From: Rhodovastum sp963709085
GTDB lineage: Bacteria > Pseudomonadota > Alphaproteobacteria > Acetobacterales > Acetobacteraceae
Length of the DNA stretch: 64,000 nucleotides
Assembly (NCBI GenBank): GCA_963709085.1
Contig: CAVPVB010000007.1
Span: 682,001 to 746,000 of the forward strand
Direction of reading: 5' to 3'
The notes beneath the pieces were generated by a model, which worked only from the letters and a program-made list of their open reading frames with translations, made no database searches and was not told the DNA's origin. Both the position numbers and the translations under genes were made by a program. Of the stretch, positions 36,054 to 49,098 are shown piece by piece. How positions within the stretch are numbered: the first letter of the stretch is position 1; each line of letters opens with the position of its first letter.

Positions 36054-36839
36054 ATGAGCCTGAAGGGCAAAGTCGCGCTGGTCACGGGGTCGACCAGCGG
36101 CATCGGTCTGGGGATTGCGCGCGCGCTGGCCGCCGAGGGGGCCGACATCCTGTTGAACGGGTTCGGCGACCCGGCCCAGATCGAATCGCTGCGCGAGGAG
36201 ATCACCACCTCGTTCGGGGTGCGGGCGGCGTATTCCGGGGCGGATATCAGCCATCCGGCCGAGGTGGCCGACATGGTGCGTCAGGCCGCCGATGAACTGG
36301 GCGGCCCCGACATCCTGGTCAACAATGCCGGCGTCCAGTTCGTCGCCGACATCGCCGACTTCCCCGACGAGCAATGGGACCGGGTAATCGCCATCAACCT
36401 TTCGGGCGCGTTCCACGCCATGAAGGCGGCGATCCCGCGCATGAAGGCGCGCGGCTGGGGGCGCATCATCAACATCGCCTCGGCGCACGGGCTGGTCGCG
36501 AGCGCGCAGAAATCGGCCTATGTCTCGGCCAAGCACGGCCTCGTCGGCCTGACCAAGGTGGCGGCGCTCGAACTGGCCAATGACAACATCACCGTCAACG
36601 CCATCTGCCCGGGCTGGGTGCTGACCCCGCTGGTGCAGAAGCAGCTCGACGACCGGGTGGCCCGCGAGGGACGGTCGCTGGAGGAAATCACCCACGCCCT
36701 GCTGACCGAGAAGCAGCCGATGGCGAAGTTCACGACGCCCGAATCGCTCGGCGCGCTGGCGGTGTTCCTGTGCTCGGACGCGGCGGCGACGATGACCGGC
36801 GCGCCGATCTCGATGGATAGTGGCTGGGTGGCCCAGTAG
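36054..36839 (+). CDS. 3-hydroxybutyrate dehydrogenase
   Basis: A 261-residue SDR very close to the BdhA/PhbD group. It has TGSTSGIGLGIA (11-22), NNAGVQFVADIADFP near 91-105, INIASAHGLVAS with the catalytic Ser, SAYVSAKHGLVGL with Tyr and Lys near 157-161, and the C-terminal GAPISMDSGWVAQ. These enzymes interconvert D-3-hydroxybutyrate and acetoacetate with NAD, linking polyhydroxybutyrate breakdown to central metabolism. A putative AGGA element lies upstream of the ATG. The epimerase gene follows after 13 bp and may be co-transcribed, although the functions differ. Confidence 0.92.
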   Translation: MSLKGKVALVTGSTSGIGLGIARALAAEGADILLNGFGDPAQIESLREEITTSFGVRAAYSGADISHPAEVADMVRQAADELGGPDILVNNAGVQFVADIADFPDEQWDRVIAINLSGAFHAMKAAIPRMKARGWGRIINIASAHGLVASAQKSAYVSAKHGLVGLTKVAALELANDNITVNAICPGWVLTPLVQKQLDDRVAREGRSLEEITHALLTEKQPMAKFTTPESLGALAVFLCSDAAATMTGAPISMDSGWVAQ

Positions 36840-36852
36840 CGCGGAGGGCACG

Positions 36853-37860
36853 GTGAGCATCCTGCTCACCGGCGCCGCGGGCTTCATCGGACACCATGTT
36901 GCCCGCGCGCTGCTGGATCGCGGCGAGCGGGTGGTGGGTGTCGATAACCTTAACGACTACTATGATGTGCGCCTGAAGCGAGCGCGGCTCGCCCGTCTGG
37001 CCGCACGGCCGGGTTTTTGTTTCCATCCGCTCGACATCGCCGACCGCGCGGCGATGGAGGGGCTGGCCGCGGCCGAACCGGGCATCACCGCCATCGTGCA
37101 TCTCGCCGCCCAGGCCGGGGTGCGGTACTCCATGGTGGCGCCCTACGCCTATGCCGCCTCGAACCTGATGGGGCACCTGGTGGTGCTGGAGACGGCGCGG
37201 CACCTGCGCGGCCTCCGCCACCTGGTCTATGCCAGCTCGTCATCGGTCTATGGGGCCAATCGGGCGCTGCCCTTCGCCGAGGCCGACCGGGTGGACACGC
37301 CGCTGTCGCTCTACGCCGCGACCAAACGGGCGGATGAGCTGATGAGCCACGCCTACGGCCATCTGTACGGGCTGCCGCAGACCGGGCTGCAATTCTTCAC
37401 GGTCTATGGACCCTGGGGGCGGCCGGACATGGCGTATTTCAGCTTCGCCGAGGCGATTCTGCGGGGCGAGCCGATCACGGTCTACGACGAGGGCCGGCCG
37501 AAGCGCGATTTCACCTATATCGATGACGTGGTGGCGGGCGTGGTGGGCTGCCTGGACCGGCCGCCAGCCGGGGAGGGCGGCGCGCCGCCGGTGCGCCTGC
37601 TGAACATCGGCAACCACCGGGCGGAAACCGTGGCGACGCTGATCGCGTTGCTGGAGCAGGCGCTGGGCCGGCGGGCGGTGCAGCGACTCGTGCCGCGTCC
37701 GGCCGCGGACGTGGCGGAGACCTGTGCGGCGGTGGACGCGATCGGCGGGTTGACCGGGTTCGCGCCGCGCACCCCGCTATCGGTAGGGATTCCGCGGTTT
37801 GCGGCGTGGTTTCTGGAGTGGCGGGCGGGCCTGGCGGGCGGTGCGGGTGCGATGATGTGA
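36853..37860 (+). CDS. NAD-dependent epimerase, UDP-glucuronate 4-epimerase type
   Basis: A 335-residue extended SDR. LLTGAAGFIGHHVARALL (4-21), VDNLNDYYDVRLKRARL (35-51), SSSSVYG, the catalytic SLYAATKRADELM and the diagnostic FFTVYGPWGRPDMAYF match UDP-glucuronate/galacturonate epimerases used for capsule and LPS sugars. The start is GTG 36853 with GGAGGG upstream; a longer frame from 36820 overlaps the preceding gene. It likely supplies a uronic acid to the surface polysaccharides encoded near 24-31 kb, an inference from enzyme type only. Confidence 0.9.
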   Translation: MSILLTGAAGFIGHHVARALLDRGERVVGVDNLNDYYDVRLKRARLARLAARPGFCFHPLDIADRAAMEGLAAAEPGITAIVHLAAQAGVRYSMVAPYAYAASNLMGHLVVLETARHLRGLRHLVYASSSSVYGANRALPFAEADRVDTPLSLYAATKRADELMSHAYGHLYGLPQTGLQFFTVYGPWGRPDMAYFSFAEAILRGEPITVYDEGRPKRDFTYIDDVVAGVVGCLDRPPAGEGGAPPVRLLNIGNHRAETVATLIALLEQALGRRAVQRLVPRPAADVAETCAAVDAIGGLTGFAPRTPLSVGIPRFAAWFLEWRAGLAGGAGAMM

Positions 37861-38308
37861 CAAGACCGCGAATAAGGGGGTTGACCGGTTCCGGCTCCTC
37901 CCTTAAAAGCCCGCTCACCGCAGCAAACGGTGCCTTGCATCGGCGGTGCGGTTCCGGTAAAACTCTCGGCTCTTCGCTGGGAGGCTCGAATTCGGAGCGA
38001 ACAGGTCGGCTTCCGCGGTGCGGAGCTGGCCCGGTTGGTTTTGTTCATTGACAAGTAAATCTGGATTGGAAGGGATACGTTGGCGGCGTCCTTTAGCTTT
38101 GTGGTGTGAGCCACAGGGTGTGGGCATTGGGGAGGCGTGGTTCTGCATGGAACTATGTTTATCTGGATGCTTGGGGATGTTTGTCAGTGTATTCTTTGAC
38201 TATGCGTTGACAGACGCTTCGAGTTGGCCTGCGTGAGAGCGCGGGTTTGATGAGCATGGAACCCTGTTCGTTGAGGGCTGATTTTCCGCGAGGGGATTGG
38301 TCTGAGAT
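37861..38308 (+). promoter_or_regulatory. rRNA operon upstream and leader region
   Basis: About 450 bp between the epimerase and 16S rRNA without a supportable gene. It is AT-richer than its surroundings. TTGACA boxes at 38048-38053 and 38206-38211 are candidate -35 elements of rRNA promoters; -10 boxes at 17-18 bp spacing are poor matches, so the exact promoters are not fixed. A leader RNA is expected directly before 38309. Confidence 0.45.
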
Positions 38309-39802
<1,494 letters not shown>

Positions 39803-39969
39803 AAGGAAGTTTCCTGAGCGGCCTGGTTCGCCGGGCTTTGGGAAGCTCCTTCAGGGCCCTTTCCTCACGGAAGGGCTCGCAAGTCCATGGGCGGATGCCC
39901 ATGGCGCCGGTCTGTCTGGTGCCCACGGGCGCCGCCAACGTATCCCTTCCGCTGTGATGATGACGGTTC

Positions 39970-40046
<77 letters not shown>

Positions 40047-40071
40047 CGACCCTGCTATAAGGGCTTGGTGT

Positions 40072-40148
40072 GGGGGTGTAGCTCAGCCTGGGAGAGCACC
40101 TGCTTTGCAAGCAGGGGGTCGTCGGTTCGAACCCGATCACCTCCACCA
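40072..40148 (+). tRNA. tRNA-Ala (TGC)
   Basis: 77 nt with an encoded CCA. The acceptor gggggtg pairs with cacctcc, and the anticodon loop is ctTGCaa. The D-loop region reads agctcagcctgggagagc, one nucleotide longer than the most common form. Second tRNA of the 16S-23S spacer, 25 bp after tRNA-Ile. Confidence 0.96.
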
Positions 40149-40171
40149 TCGGCGTTTCGGTGGGTGATCGA

Positions 40172-40250
40172 AGCCGGGGCGCAGCCCCGGACCCCGCCAG
40201 GGGTTTTACCCCTGGACCCCACCAAGGGCCGAAGGCCCTTGGAACCCAAA
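40172..40250 (+). repeat. Three-module hairpin repeat in the rRNA spacer (copy 8)
   Basis: The fullest copy in the window: hairpin 1 gccggggc-gc-agccccgg, hairpin 2 caggggttttacccctgg and hairpin 3 ccaagggccgaaggcccttgg, each followed by an ACCC-type tail. It lies between tRNA-Ala and 23S rRNA and is transcribed as part of the rRNA precursor. Confidence 0.9.
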
Positions 40251-40639
40251 ACATCGTCACAGTGGAAATCCGAGTTTCCGGCGCTTGATGTGTCTGCACT
40301 CCCTGTGGGAGGCGGCATGTTTCGTGCCGGTGGTGTCCGTCCGGGCGACCGGACGCGTGGTCTTTGTCAATGTGAATCAGGTTCTGGTGCGTCTCTGGGC
40401 GCGCTGCCAGGGGGATGTGGCTCCACAGCCATATTCTTCGAAGCCGCAAGTCTGACCGGTACGTGCATGTCCTGCGAGGGAGATGTGGCGGCCAGCGGCA
40501 GCAGCGTGAGCGTTCAGAGGCGTGAATATATGTGTGCTGAGTTTGAGGCCTGCTGTGTGGCGGGGTTTTCTGCATCTGTCTCTTGGGTGTGGATGGCTCC
40601 TGTGCATGGTGGGTCAAGACTGGTGGCAACACCGGTCAG
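40251..40639 (+). other. Distal part of the 16S-23S spacer
   Basis: About 390 bp between the repeat and 23S rRNA with no gene. It should hold the RNase III stem and antitermination signals of the rRNA precursor; I could not fix their positions by eye. Confidence 0.6.
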
Positions 40640-43378
<2,739 letters not shown>

Positions 43379-43496
43379 TCGCCCATCACGCACAGCAGTC
43401 ATCCACACCGCTGCACATAACAGCCTCCAACACAGCACACACAAACTTCACCAGAACCTGCCACACATCCCCGCACCGCGCGGGGGTGGGTTGGAC

Positions 43497-43614
43497 GACC
43501 TGGTGGCTCTGGCGGGGTGCCTGCACCCGATCCCATCCCGAACTCGGCCGTGAAATACCCCAGCGCCCATGGTACTGTGTCCCAAGACACGGGAGAGTAG
43601 GTCGCCGCCAGGTC
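43497..43614 (+). rRNA. rrf: 5S ribosomal RNA
   Basis: 118 nt. The terminal helix is formed by gacctggtggc and gccgccaggtc. The loop A/B region cctgcacccgatcccatcccgaactcgg is standard. It stands between 23S rRNA and tRNA-fMet, as is typical for alphaproteobacterial operons. Confidence 0.95.
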
Positions 43615-43650
43615 TTCCAACCCACCCCACTCCACCACAACCATCACCCC

Positions 43651-43727
<77 letters not shown>

Positions 43728-43740
43728 GATCCCAATACCA

Positions 43741-43774
43741 AAGCCGCCTCGGAGCACGCCTCCGCAGGCGGCTT
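43741..43774 (+). terminator. Hairpin after the rRNA operon
   Basis: aagccgcct-cggag ... ctccg-c-aggcggctt forms a stem of about 14 bp with a small loop, 14 bp after tRNA-fMet and 18 bp before the stop of the convergent alkA-like gene. It has ...tt ends on both strands, so it could act on both transcripts. No long T-tract is present. Confidence 0.75.
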
Positions 43775-43791
43775 CTGGCGTCCGCCGCGCG

Positions 43792-44424
43792 CTATGCCGG
43801 GTCGGGCTTCGCCCGGGCGGCCTCGTCCGCCGCGCGCCAGAGATACCAGGCGGCATAGGAGCGGAACGGCGCCCACATCTCGCCGATGGCGGCCAGGTCG
43901 CGCGGGCGCGGTTGTTCGTCCAATTTGTGCACCCGGCGGTACCCTTCGCGCACGCCAAAATCGTCCACCGGCAGCACATCCGGCCGGCCGAGCGTGAAAA
44001 TCAGCAGCATCTCCACGGTCCAGCGCCCGACACCGCGGATCTGCGTCAGCGATTCGATCAGCGCGGCATCGTCCAACCGGGCCGCCGCCCGCCGTGTCGG
44101 CACGCGCCCCTCCGCCGCCTTGACGGCGACATCGCGAATGGCCGCCACCTTGCCGGCAGAGAACCCCGCCCCGCGCAACGCCGCGTCCTGGGTTGCCAGC
44201 AGCATCGCCGGCGTGGGGAAGTCAACCGTCGGATAAAGCGCCAGAAAGCGCGCCAGAATGCTGCGGGCGGCCTGGGCGTGCAGTTGTTGGTGGGCGATCG
44301 CCCGCACCAGTGCCGGGTATGGCTCGCCGGTGCGGTCCACCGTCAGGCCGCAGCGTCCGACACGGGTGATCAGCCCATCCATAGCGGGGTCGGCGATGCG
44401 GAGGTGCTTCACGGCGGCGCGCAT
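43792..44424 (-). CDS. DNA-3-methyladenine glycosylase (AlkA/MagIII-like)
   Basis: A 210-residue base-excision glycosylase of the HhH-GPD superfamily. The helix-hairpin-helix LTQIRGVGRWTVEML is followed by the catalytic-loop Asp in DVLPVDDFGVREG. YPALVRAIAHQQLHAQAA in the N-terminal half is typical of AlkA-type enzymes. It removes alkylated purines from DNA. It lacks the N-terminal TATA-like domain of E. coli AlkA, so it is the short form. Convergent with the rRNA operon. Confidence 0.9.
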   Translation of the reverse strand: MRAAVKHLRIADPAMDGLITRVGRCGLTVDRTGEPYPALVRAIAHQQLHAQAARSILARFLALYPTVDFPTPAMLLATQDAALRGAGFSAGKVAAIRDVAVKAAEGRVPTRRAAARLDDAALIESLTQIRGVGRWTVEMLLIFTLGRPDVLPVDDFGVREGYRRVHKLDEQPRPRDLAAIGEMWAPFRSYAAWYLWRAADEAARAKPDPA

Positions 44425-44531
44425 CCGTTGAGCCTGTCACCCGATCGCCACCGGCGCCATCCCGATTCCGATCAAGCCGCCGCCCGGCCGCCTCGTTCCG
44501 CATGCAAGGCGCACTTGCGTTTCTCGCCGCG

Positions 44532-44546
44532 AAATGTGTTACATTT
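44532..44546. promoter_or_regulatory. Perfect AAATGT-GTT-ACATTT palindrome
   Basis: A 6-3-6 perfect inverted repeat in an AT-rich pocket between the divergent alkA-like gene and the small membrane protein (start at 44598). Position and symmetry suit an operator for a dimeric regulator. No regulator is encoded next to it, so the role is inferred. Confidence 0.4.
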
Positions 44547-44597
44547 AGACAACTTTAACGGGCCCCGGCGAACTGGCCCCCATCGGGACGGCGACCA

Positions 44598-44810
44598 ATG
44601 GCTCGGACACATCGTCTGGTGTTCTCGCGCGACGAGGCGCAGGCGGCAGCGGACCGGCAGACGGCAAGCCTGGCGGGCTTGGCGGTGGCGTTATGCCTCG
44701 TCGTCGCCAGCCTGGTTGTGCTGCACCAGCTCGCTGCGAAAGCGGCTGTCGAGGATTGCCTTCTGGCCAACAACGCCAACTGTGACGCGATCGTGCTTCG
44801 CCTGCACTGA
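44598..44810 (+). CDS. Small single-pass membrane protein
   Basis: A 70-residue protein: a basic N-terminus (MARTHRLVFSRDEAQAAADRQ), one membrane helix (about 25-46, AGLAVALCLVVASLVVLHQL) and a short tail with a CxxxxxxxC pair (EDCLLANNANCDAI). I do not know the family. GGGACGG lies upstream of the ATG. It stands alone between alkA, which is divergent, and the creatininase gene. Confidence 0.65.
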   Translation: MARTHRLVFSRDEAQAAADRQTASLAGLAVALCLVVASLVVLHQLAAKAAVEDCLLANNANCDAIVLRLH

Positions 44811-44885
44811 CGGGCGAAGTTCGTCCGGCTTGACGTGACGCAAGGCTGTGCCAGCGTCATCCCGAACTGCTCCGGGGTTGAAGTC

Positions 44886-45578
44886 ATGCGCGTAGCCGAG
44901 ATGGACTGGCGGACGGTCGAGGACTGGGTGCGGACCGACGACCGTGCGGTGTTGCCGCTCGGCAGCACCGAGCAGCATGCCGGCCTGTCGTTGCTGACCG
45001 ACACCATTCTCGTCGAGCGGGTCGCTGCCGAGGCCGCCGAGCCGCTCGGCGTGCCGGTGTTTCCGGCGGTTCCGTTCGGTATCGCCCCTGGTTTCCAGGC
45101 TTTCCCCGGCAGCATGACGCTCCGCGTCGAAACGCTGTGTGCCCTCCTGCGCGACCTGTTGGACAGCCTCAAGCGTTCCGGATTCCGCCGCATCGTGCTG
45201 GTCAACGGCCATGGCGGCAACGCCCCGGCCGGCGCGCTGGCGGAGGAATGGATGATGGACAATCCGGATTGCCGGGTGCGGCTGCACGATTGGTGGCGTG
45301 CCCCGCGCACGTTCAGCAAGGTGCTGGAGACCGACCCGGTCGCCAGCCATGCGAACTGGATGGAGAACTACCCCTGGACTCGCCTGCCCAGCACCCCGGC
45401 GGACGGTTCGAAGCGCATGGTGGACCTTGATTTGCTGAAGACGCTGGCTCCTTTCGAGGCGCGTAATCTGCTGGAGGATGGCAGCTTCGGCGGCCGCACC
45501 CAGCGCCCCGATGCGGAAATGCTGGCGATCTGGCAGATTGCCGTCGAGGAAACACGCGAGATTCTGGACCGCTGGTAA
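44886..45578 (+). CDS. Creatininase family protein
   Basis: A 230-residue creatinine amidohydrolase-like enzyme. The metal-binding elements are visible: LPLGSTEQHAGLSLLTDT near 23-40 (Glu, His, Asp) and VLVNGHGGNAPAG near 105-117. Typical members have QHGPHLP at the first site; here it is QHAGLSLLTD, so the substrate is probably not creatinine. Related enzymes act in riboflavin-like (ArfB), PQQ/mycofactocin (MftE) and other pathways. The first ATG consistent with the family is at 44886. Followed by a repeat copy. Confidence 0.85.
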   Translation: MRVAEMDWRTVEDWVRTDDRAVLPLGSTEQHAGLSLLTDTILVERVAAEAAEPLGVPVFPAVPFGIAPGFQAFPGSMTLRVETLCALLRDLLDSLKRSGFRRIVLVNGHGGNAPAGALAEEWMMDNPDCRVRLHDWWRAPRTFSKVLETDPVASHANWMENYPWTRLPSTPADGSKRMVDLDLLKTLAPFEARNLLEDGSFGGRTQRPDAEMLAIWQIAVEETREILDRW

Positions 45579-45599
45579 GTCACCTGATGCAACTTAACG

Positions 45600-45684
45600 A
45601 AATGGGTTCCAAGGGCCTATCGGCCCCTGGTGGGGTGCAGGGGCAAAGCCCCTGCCAGGGTCCGGGGCAGCGCCCCGGCTGCGG
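45600..45684 (-). repeat. Three-module hairpin repeat (copy 9)
   Basis: Read on the minus strand: ccggggc-gct-gccccgg, then caggggctttgcccctg, then ccaggggccgataggcccttgg. The order matches the rRNA-spacer copy. It fills the space between the creatininase and ICMT-like genes. Confidence 0.88.
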
Positions 45685-45711
45685 TAGTCCCCTCGCGCAG
45701 GAGAATTTGAC

Positions 45712-46179
45712 ATGCCATCCCCCCAAGACACCCCCGGCGTTCTGGCCCCGCCGCCGCTGATTTTCGCCGCCGCCCTTGTCCTGGGCTGGCTGCTCAATCG
45801 CGCCGTGCCGTTGCCCCTCCTGCCAGCCGCCATCGCTCCCTGGGTCGGCGGCGTGCTGGTCATCACGGCGCTGGCGATTGCCGCCGCCGCCATGCGCGAG
45901 ATGCGCCGCGCCCGCACGGCCGTCGATCCCTACACGCCCAGCACCGCCCTGGTCCGCACCGGCCCGTTCGCCCGCAGCCGCAACCCGATCTATGTCGCGC
46001 TTATTCTCCTGTCGCTCGGCCTTTCCCTGCTGGCCAACGCGCTATGGTGCGGCGTGTTGCTGTTGGCGGCCGTGATCGTGCTGCGCCGCTTCGTCATTGC
46101 GCGCGAGGAGGCCTATCTGGAGCGCCGCTTCGGCGACGAATACCAGCGTTACTGCGCCACCACCCGGCGTTGGTTCTGA
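45712..46179 (+). CDS. Isoprenylcysteine carboxyl methyltransferase-like membrane protein
   Basis: A 155-residue membrane protein with four hydrophobic segments and the PEMT/ICMT C-terminal signature: TGPFARSRNPIYVALILLSLG near 86-106 and EEAYLERRFGDEYQRYCATTRRW near 131-153. Bacterial members are thought to methylate phospholipids or isoprenoid substrates, but most are untested. AGGAG lies before the ATG at 45712. Confidence 0.88.
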   Translation: MPSPQDTPGVLAPPPLIFAAALVLGWLLNRAVPLPLLPAAIAPWVGGVLVITALAIAAAAMREMRRARTAVDPYTPSTALVRTGPFARSRNPIYVALILLSLGLSLLANALWCGVLLLAAVIVLRRFVIAREEAYLERRFGDEYQRYCATTRRWF

Positions 46180-46196
46180 CGCCCTCCGCGTCCCGC

Positions 46197-47824
46197 TTAC
46201 GGCGGCTCCATCACCATCGCCGTCATGCGCGGCTTCAAATGCCGCGGCGGTGGCGCGGTGCAGCCGGCGGCGTCGCGCTTGAGCACCCGCAACCCGTCGA
46301 AGGCGGCGATCTGGTGATAGCGGGACCAGGCATCGGCGAAGGCGGGGTCGGAGGCGCTCAGCACCGCCACGTAGTTGATGCCTTCCCGCAGGTCGACCAC
46401 GGCGAGGTCCGGGCAGTTGGCGACAAAGTCGCGGGTGATCCAGCGGCGGATCGGCCATTCCGCCGGCGCCGCGCCGTCCTGTTGCGCCCGCCATAGCTCG
46501 CCCTTCAGTGCCCACATGGAGTTCGAAGCGGCTGGCCCAGGTGACGCCGGTGTCGTTGACCACCGGAAAGCCCAGCGCGATCCATTCGGAGAAGGCGATG
46601 TAGGTCTTCGCGCGCTCGCGCTTCACCAGCCGTTCCAGCTTCACCTCGGTGGAGAGGTCGGGTTCGACCGCTGCCTCCACCCAGCTCTGCACCCGGTCGT
46701 AGTCCGAGCAGGCGAATTCGGCCAGCGTCACCGCCACCAAAGCCGCCGACGCGGCCAGCAGCAGGGTCAGCCGGGGCCGCGCGTGCAGCATTGCGGCCGC
46801 CCACAGCAGCAGCGCCAGTACCGGTCGCGGTCGAAGCGGGCAACTGATGGTAAAACCAGTTCTTGCCCTGCATGATGTAGGAAATGGTCGCCGCCAGGGC
46901 GAAGGCGGCGAGCCCGATCAACAGAGCGCGCAGGATGGGCTGGTCACCCGCCAGGGTGCGCCGCGACAGCGCCGCCAGCAGCAGCACCACGGCCACCCCG
47001 TCCAGCAACACCCGGCTTTGCAGCAGGATCTGCCAGCACGGCGTGTCGGTGCCGCCGTACAGCGCCAGCGCCAGCGGCACCGCGTTTTCCAGGAAGGCGG
47101 GGCAGAAGATCAGCACGCCCAGCCCGTACAGCCCCAGCGTGACGGCTGCGGACAGCGAGGCGACCCGGAACAGCCGTCCACCGCCCGCCCATCCGACCAG
47201 TTCCAGCACAAGGTATGCCACCACGTAGCTGGGCTTCAGCGCGCAGCCGAGAGCGGCCAGCATGCCGACCAGCGCGCCGGTCAGCCTGGGTTCGCGCTCG
47301 CCCTGCATTTCGCGGGCGAACAGCGCCAGATAGGGCAGGGCGGCGGCCACCAGCAGGTGTTCGCGCTGGCCGAACTCGACGCCGGGCAGCAGCAGCAGCA
47401 CGGTGCCGATGGCGCCGAAGGCCGGCAGGATGCGGTTGAACAGCGCCGCCCGGCCGTGCAGCAGATGTGCCGTCCACCAGGCGGAGCCCAGCAGGAAGGC
47501 GGCGAATAACGGCGTCGAGACGGTCTTGGGCGACACCCCGAGCCAGTCCGACATCATGGCCGGCACAGCGTAGATCCACACGATCAGCGGCGGGTTGACC
47601 TCGACAATGTCCTCATACAGCCGCTGCCCGCCGAGCCATTTGCGCGCCACATAGAGCAGCCAGGCGACGTCGTCCTTGAGCGGGGACGAGATGGCGGTGA
47701 CCAGCACCAGCACGAGGGCCGCCAGCAGCATCGCCATGGCGATCGCGCTGGCGGCGTCACTGCCGAATCGGGGCGGGAGCAGGGGGGCGCGGCCGGCGCT
47801 GGGGAACGCGGTCGTGGTGAACAT
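46197..47824 (-). pseudogene. Polytopic membrane protein (glycosyltransferase-like), frameshifted twice
   Basis: About 541 residues in the repaired frame, with nine or so membrane helices. The early periplasmic loop SSPLKDDVAWLLYVARKWLGGQRLYEDIVEVNPPLIVW resembles GT87/ArnT-type mannosyl- or arabinosyl-transferases, with acidic residues in the first loop. The first frame is good to NWFYHQLPASTAT, then one extra base near 46823 (accGgtact) shifts it. A second extra base near 46519 (ttcgaActcc, giving RFDSMWALKGEL) shifts it again. Removing both gives a complete gene whose length is a multiple of three. A role in adding a lipid-linked sugar is inferred. Confidence 0.75.
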
Positions 47825-47977
47825 GGCAGGGGTCAGGTCACTCGGTCTCCGGTGGCGTGGCCGCAGGTCCGTTCGCATCCGCGGGTGGCCGGGCAGGCCA
47901 CCCTCTTGGTGTCGTTTCCAGCGGACCTGTTACGATACTGTTCGGCGCGCGCCAAGATGGGGCCGGCCGTGTTACCA

Positions 47978-48655
47978 TCAGAGCAGGCTCGCACCGATAT
48001 TCACCGATAGCGCCAGGATGACGGTATTGAATACGAAGCTCAGGAATCCATGTGCCGTTGCCAGACGACGGAGTTTGCGGGACGTAATCTGCACGTCGGA
48101 CACCTGGAACGTCATACCAAGTACCAGCGAAAAGTAAACGAAGTCCCAATAATCCGGGCGCACGCCGCCGGGGAATTCCAGGCCGCCGTCCTCGGTCTTT
48201 CCGCCTGCATCGCCGCCATGCTCGTCGTGCGCGTAGTATTCATGGGCGTAGCGCAGCGCGAATACGGTGTGCGTCATCAGCCACGATACCAGCAATGTCG
48301 CGCACACCAGCGCCACATGCAGGCCCCGCAGCGGCGACGGCAGATCCTTCACGACCGCATATTGCCCGATGAGCGCCGCGACACTGGCCACCGCGGCGCC
48401 GACCGTCAGCCCGAACACCGTCCATTCGCCCTCCTGTTGCGCTTCCGCGTCGGCCGCCATGCGGGTCAGCCGCTCGGAACAGAACATCACTGCCGCCTGA
48501 AGCAGGAAGGCGGTGCAGCCGACATCCCAGGCGATAATGCTCCGTGTCAGCGGCGACATCGTGGCGGGCAACAGAATAAATGCAACAAAACCGCACAGCG
48601 CCCCGGCCGCGAGCCGGTAGTGGGCGGCAATCACCCGAAACGGCAGGGGAGGCAT
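47978..48655 (-). CDS. DUF1345 membrane protein
   Basis: A 225-residue membrane protein with five hydrophobic helices. The DUF1345 signatures are the conserved HTVFALRYAHEYY near 128-140 and YWDFVYFSLVLGMTFQVSDVQI near 168-189, ending in a helix (FVFNTVILALSVNIGASLL). Function is unknown; members resemble two-pore potassium channel-like proteins. A 41-residue open frame ends 4 bp before its start. Confidence 0.88.
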   Translation of the reverse strand: MPPLPFRVIAAHYRLAAGALCGFVAFILLPATMSPLTRSIIAWDVGCTAFLLQAAVMFCSERLTRMAADAEAQQEGEWTVFGLTVGAAVASVAALIGQYAVVKDLPSPLRGLHVALVCATLLVSWLMTHTVFALRYAHEYYAHDEHGGDAGGKTEDGGLEFPGGVRPDYWDFVYFSLVLGMTFQVSDVQITSRKLRRLATAHGFLSFVFNTVILALSVNIGASLL

Positions 48656-48658
48656 CGG

Positions 48659-48784
48659 TTACGACTCCAGGCCGGTCACGCGCAGGAGGAAGCTGCCGGC
48701 CGGCGCCCCGGATTGTCCGCAACGGATTGCCCGCGCGTGATCCATTCCATCGGCAATCCGTGCCGGCGTCAGGCTCTGCACCAT
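48659..48784 (-). CDS. Possible 41-residue upstream open frame
   Basis: ATG at 48784 with a good ribosome site (GGTGGAG, 6 nt before), stop TAA 3 bp before the DUF1345 ATG. The product (MVQSLTPARIADGMDHARAIR...) has no recognised motif. It may be a coupled leader peptide or chance. Coding is supported only by the ribosome site and spacing. Confidence 0.3.
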   Translation of the reverse strand: MVQSLTPARIADGMDHARAIRCGQSGAPAGSFLLRVTGLES

Positions 48785-49098
48785 GTTTTACTCCACCAGA
48801 GGATTCCGCCGCCCGTCTCCCGACAACCGCGCGACCAGCCTGACCAACGCATCGGTCAGCAACGGCGTCGGCCGCACGCCGCGGCGCGTGCGGATGTAAA
48901 GGGGTGGCATGCACGGCATACCGAATATCCTAACGAGACCTTTCCATTCCGGATGACATTTCTTAGCAAATAGCTTGCAAATGCGTGATTTCTGGACAGA
49001 GCGCGCACATTTTTTGATTGCTGTGACGCGCTGGCGGGAGCACATAATTCCGGGCGGAACCGTCCCGGCTCCCGGCTGCGTGCTCATCGGAATTCTCC
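48785..49098. other. Spacer upstream of the M81 peptidase gene
   Basis: About 310 bp with no firm gene. A minus-strand frame (48788-49087, 99 residues) ends with PLYIRTRRGVRPTPLLTDALVRLVARL, which faintly recalls the C-terminus of LysR-type regulators, so a decayed regulator is possible. The 48950-49050 part is AT-rich and may hold the promoter for the plus-strand gene. Confidence 0.35.

Noticed and set aside
35809..36057. 82-residue plus-strand frame through the 15-bp tandem repeat
   Set aside because: Its Ala/Pro/Ser pattern is a by-product of the 15-bp period, and it overlaps the start of the dehydrogenase gene without a ribosome site.
40072..40148. Extra D-loop nucleotide in tRNA-Ala as a possible defect
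   Set aside because: D-loop length varies naturally by one or two nucleotides, and all stems are intact.
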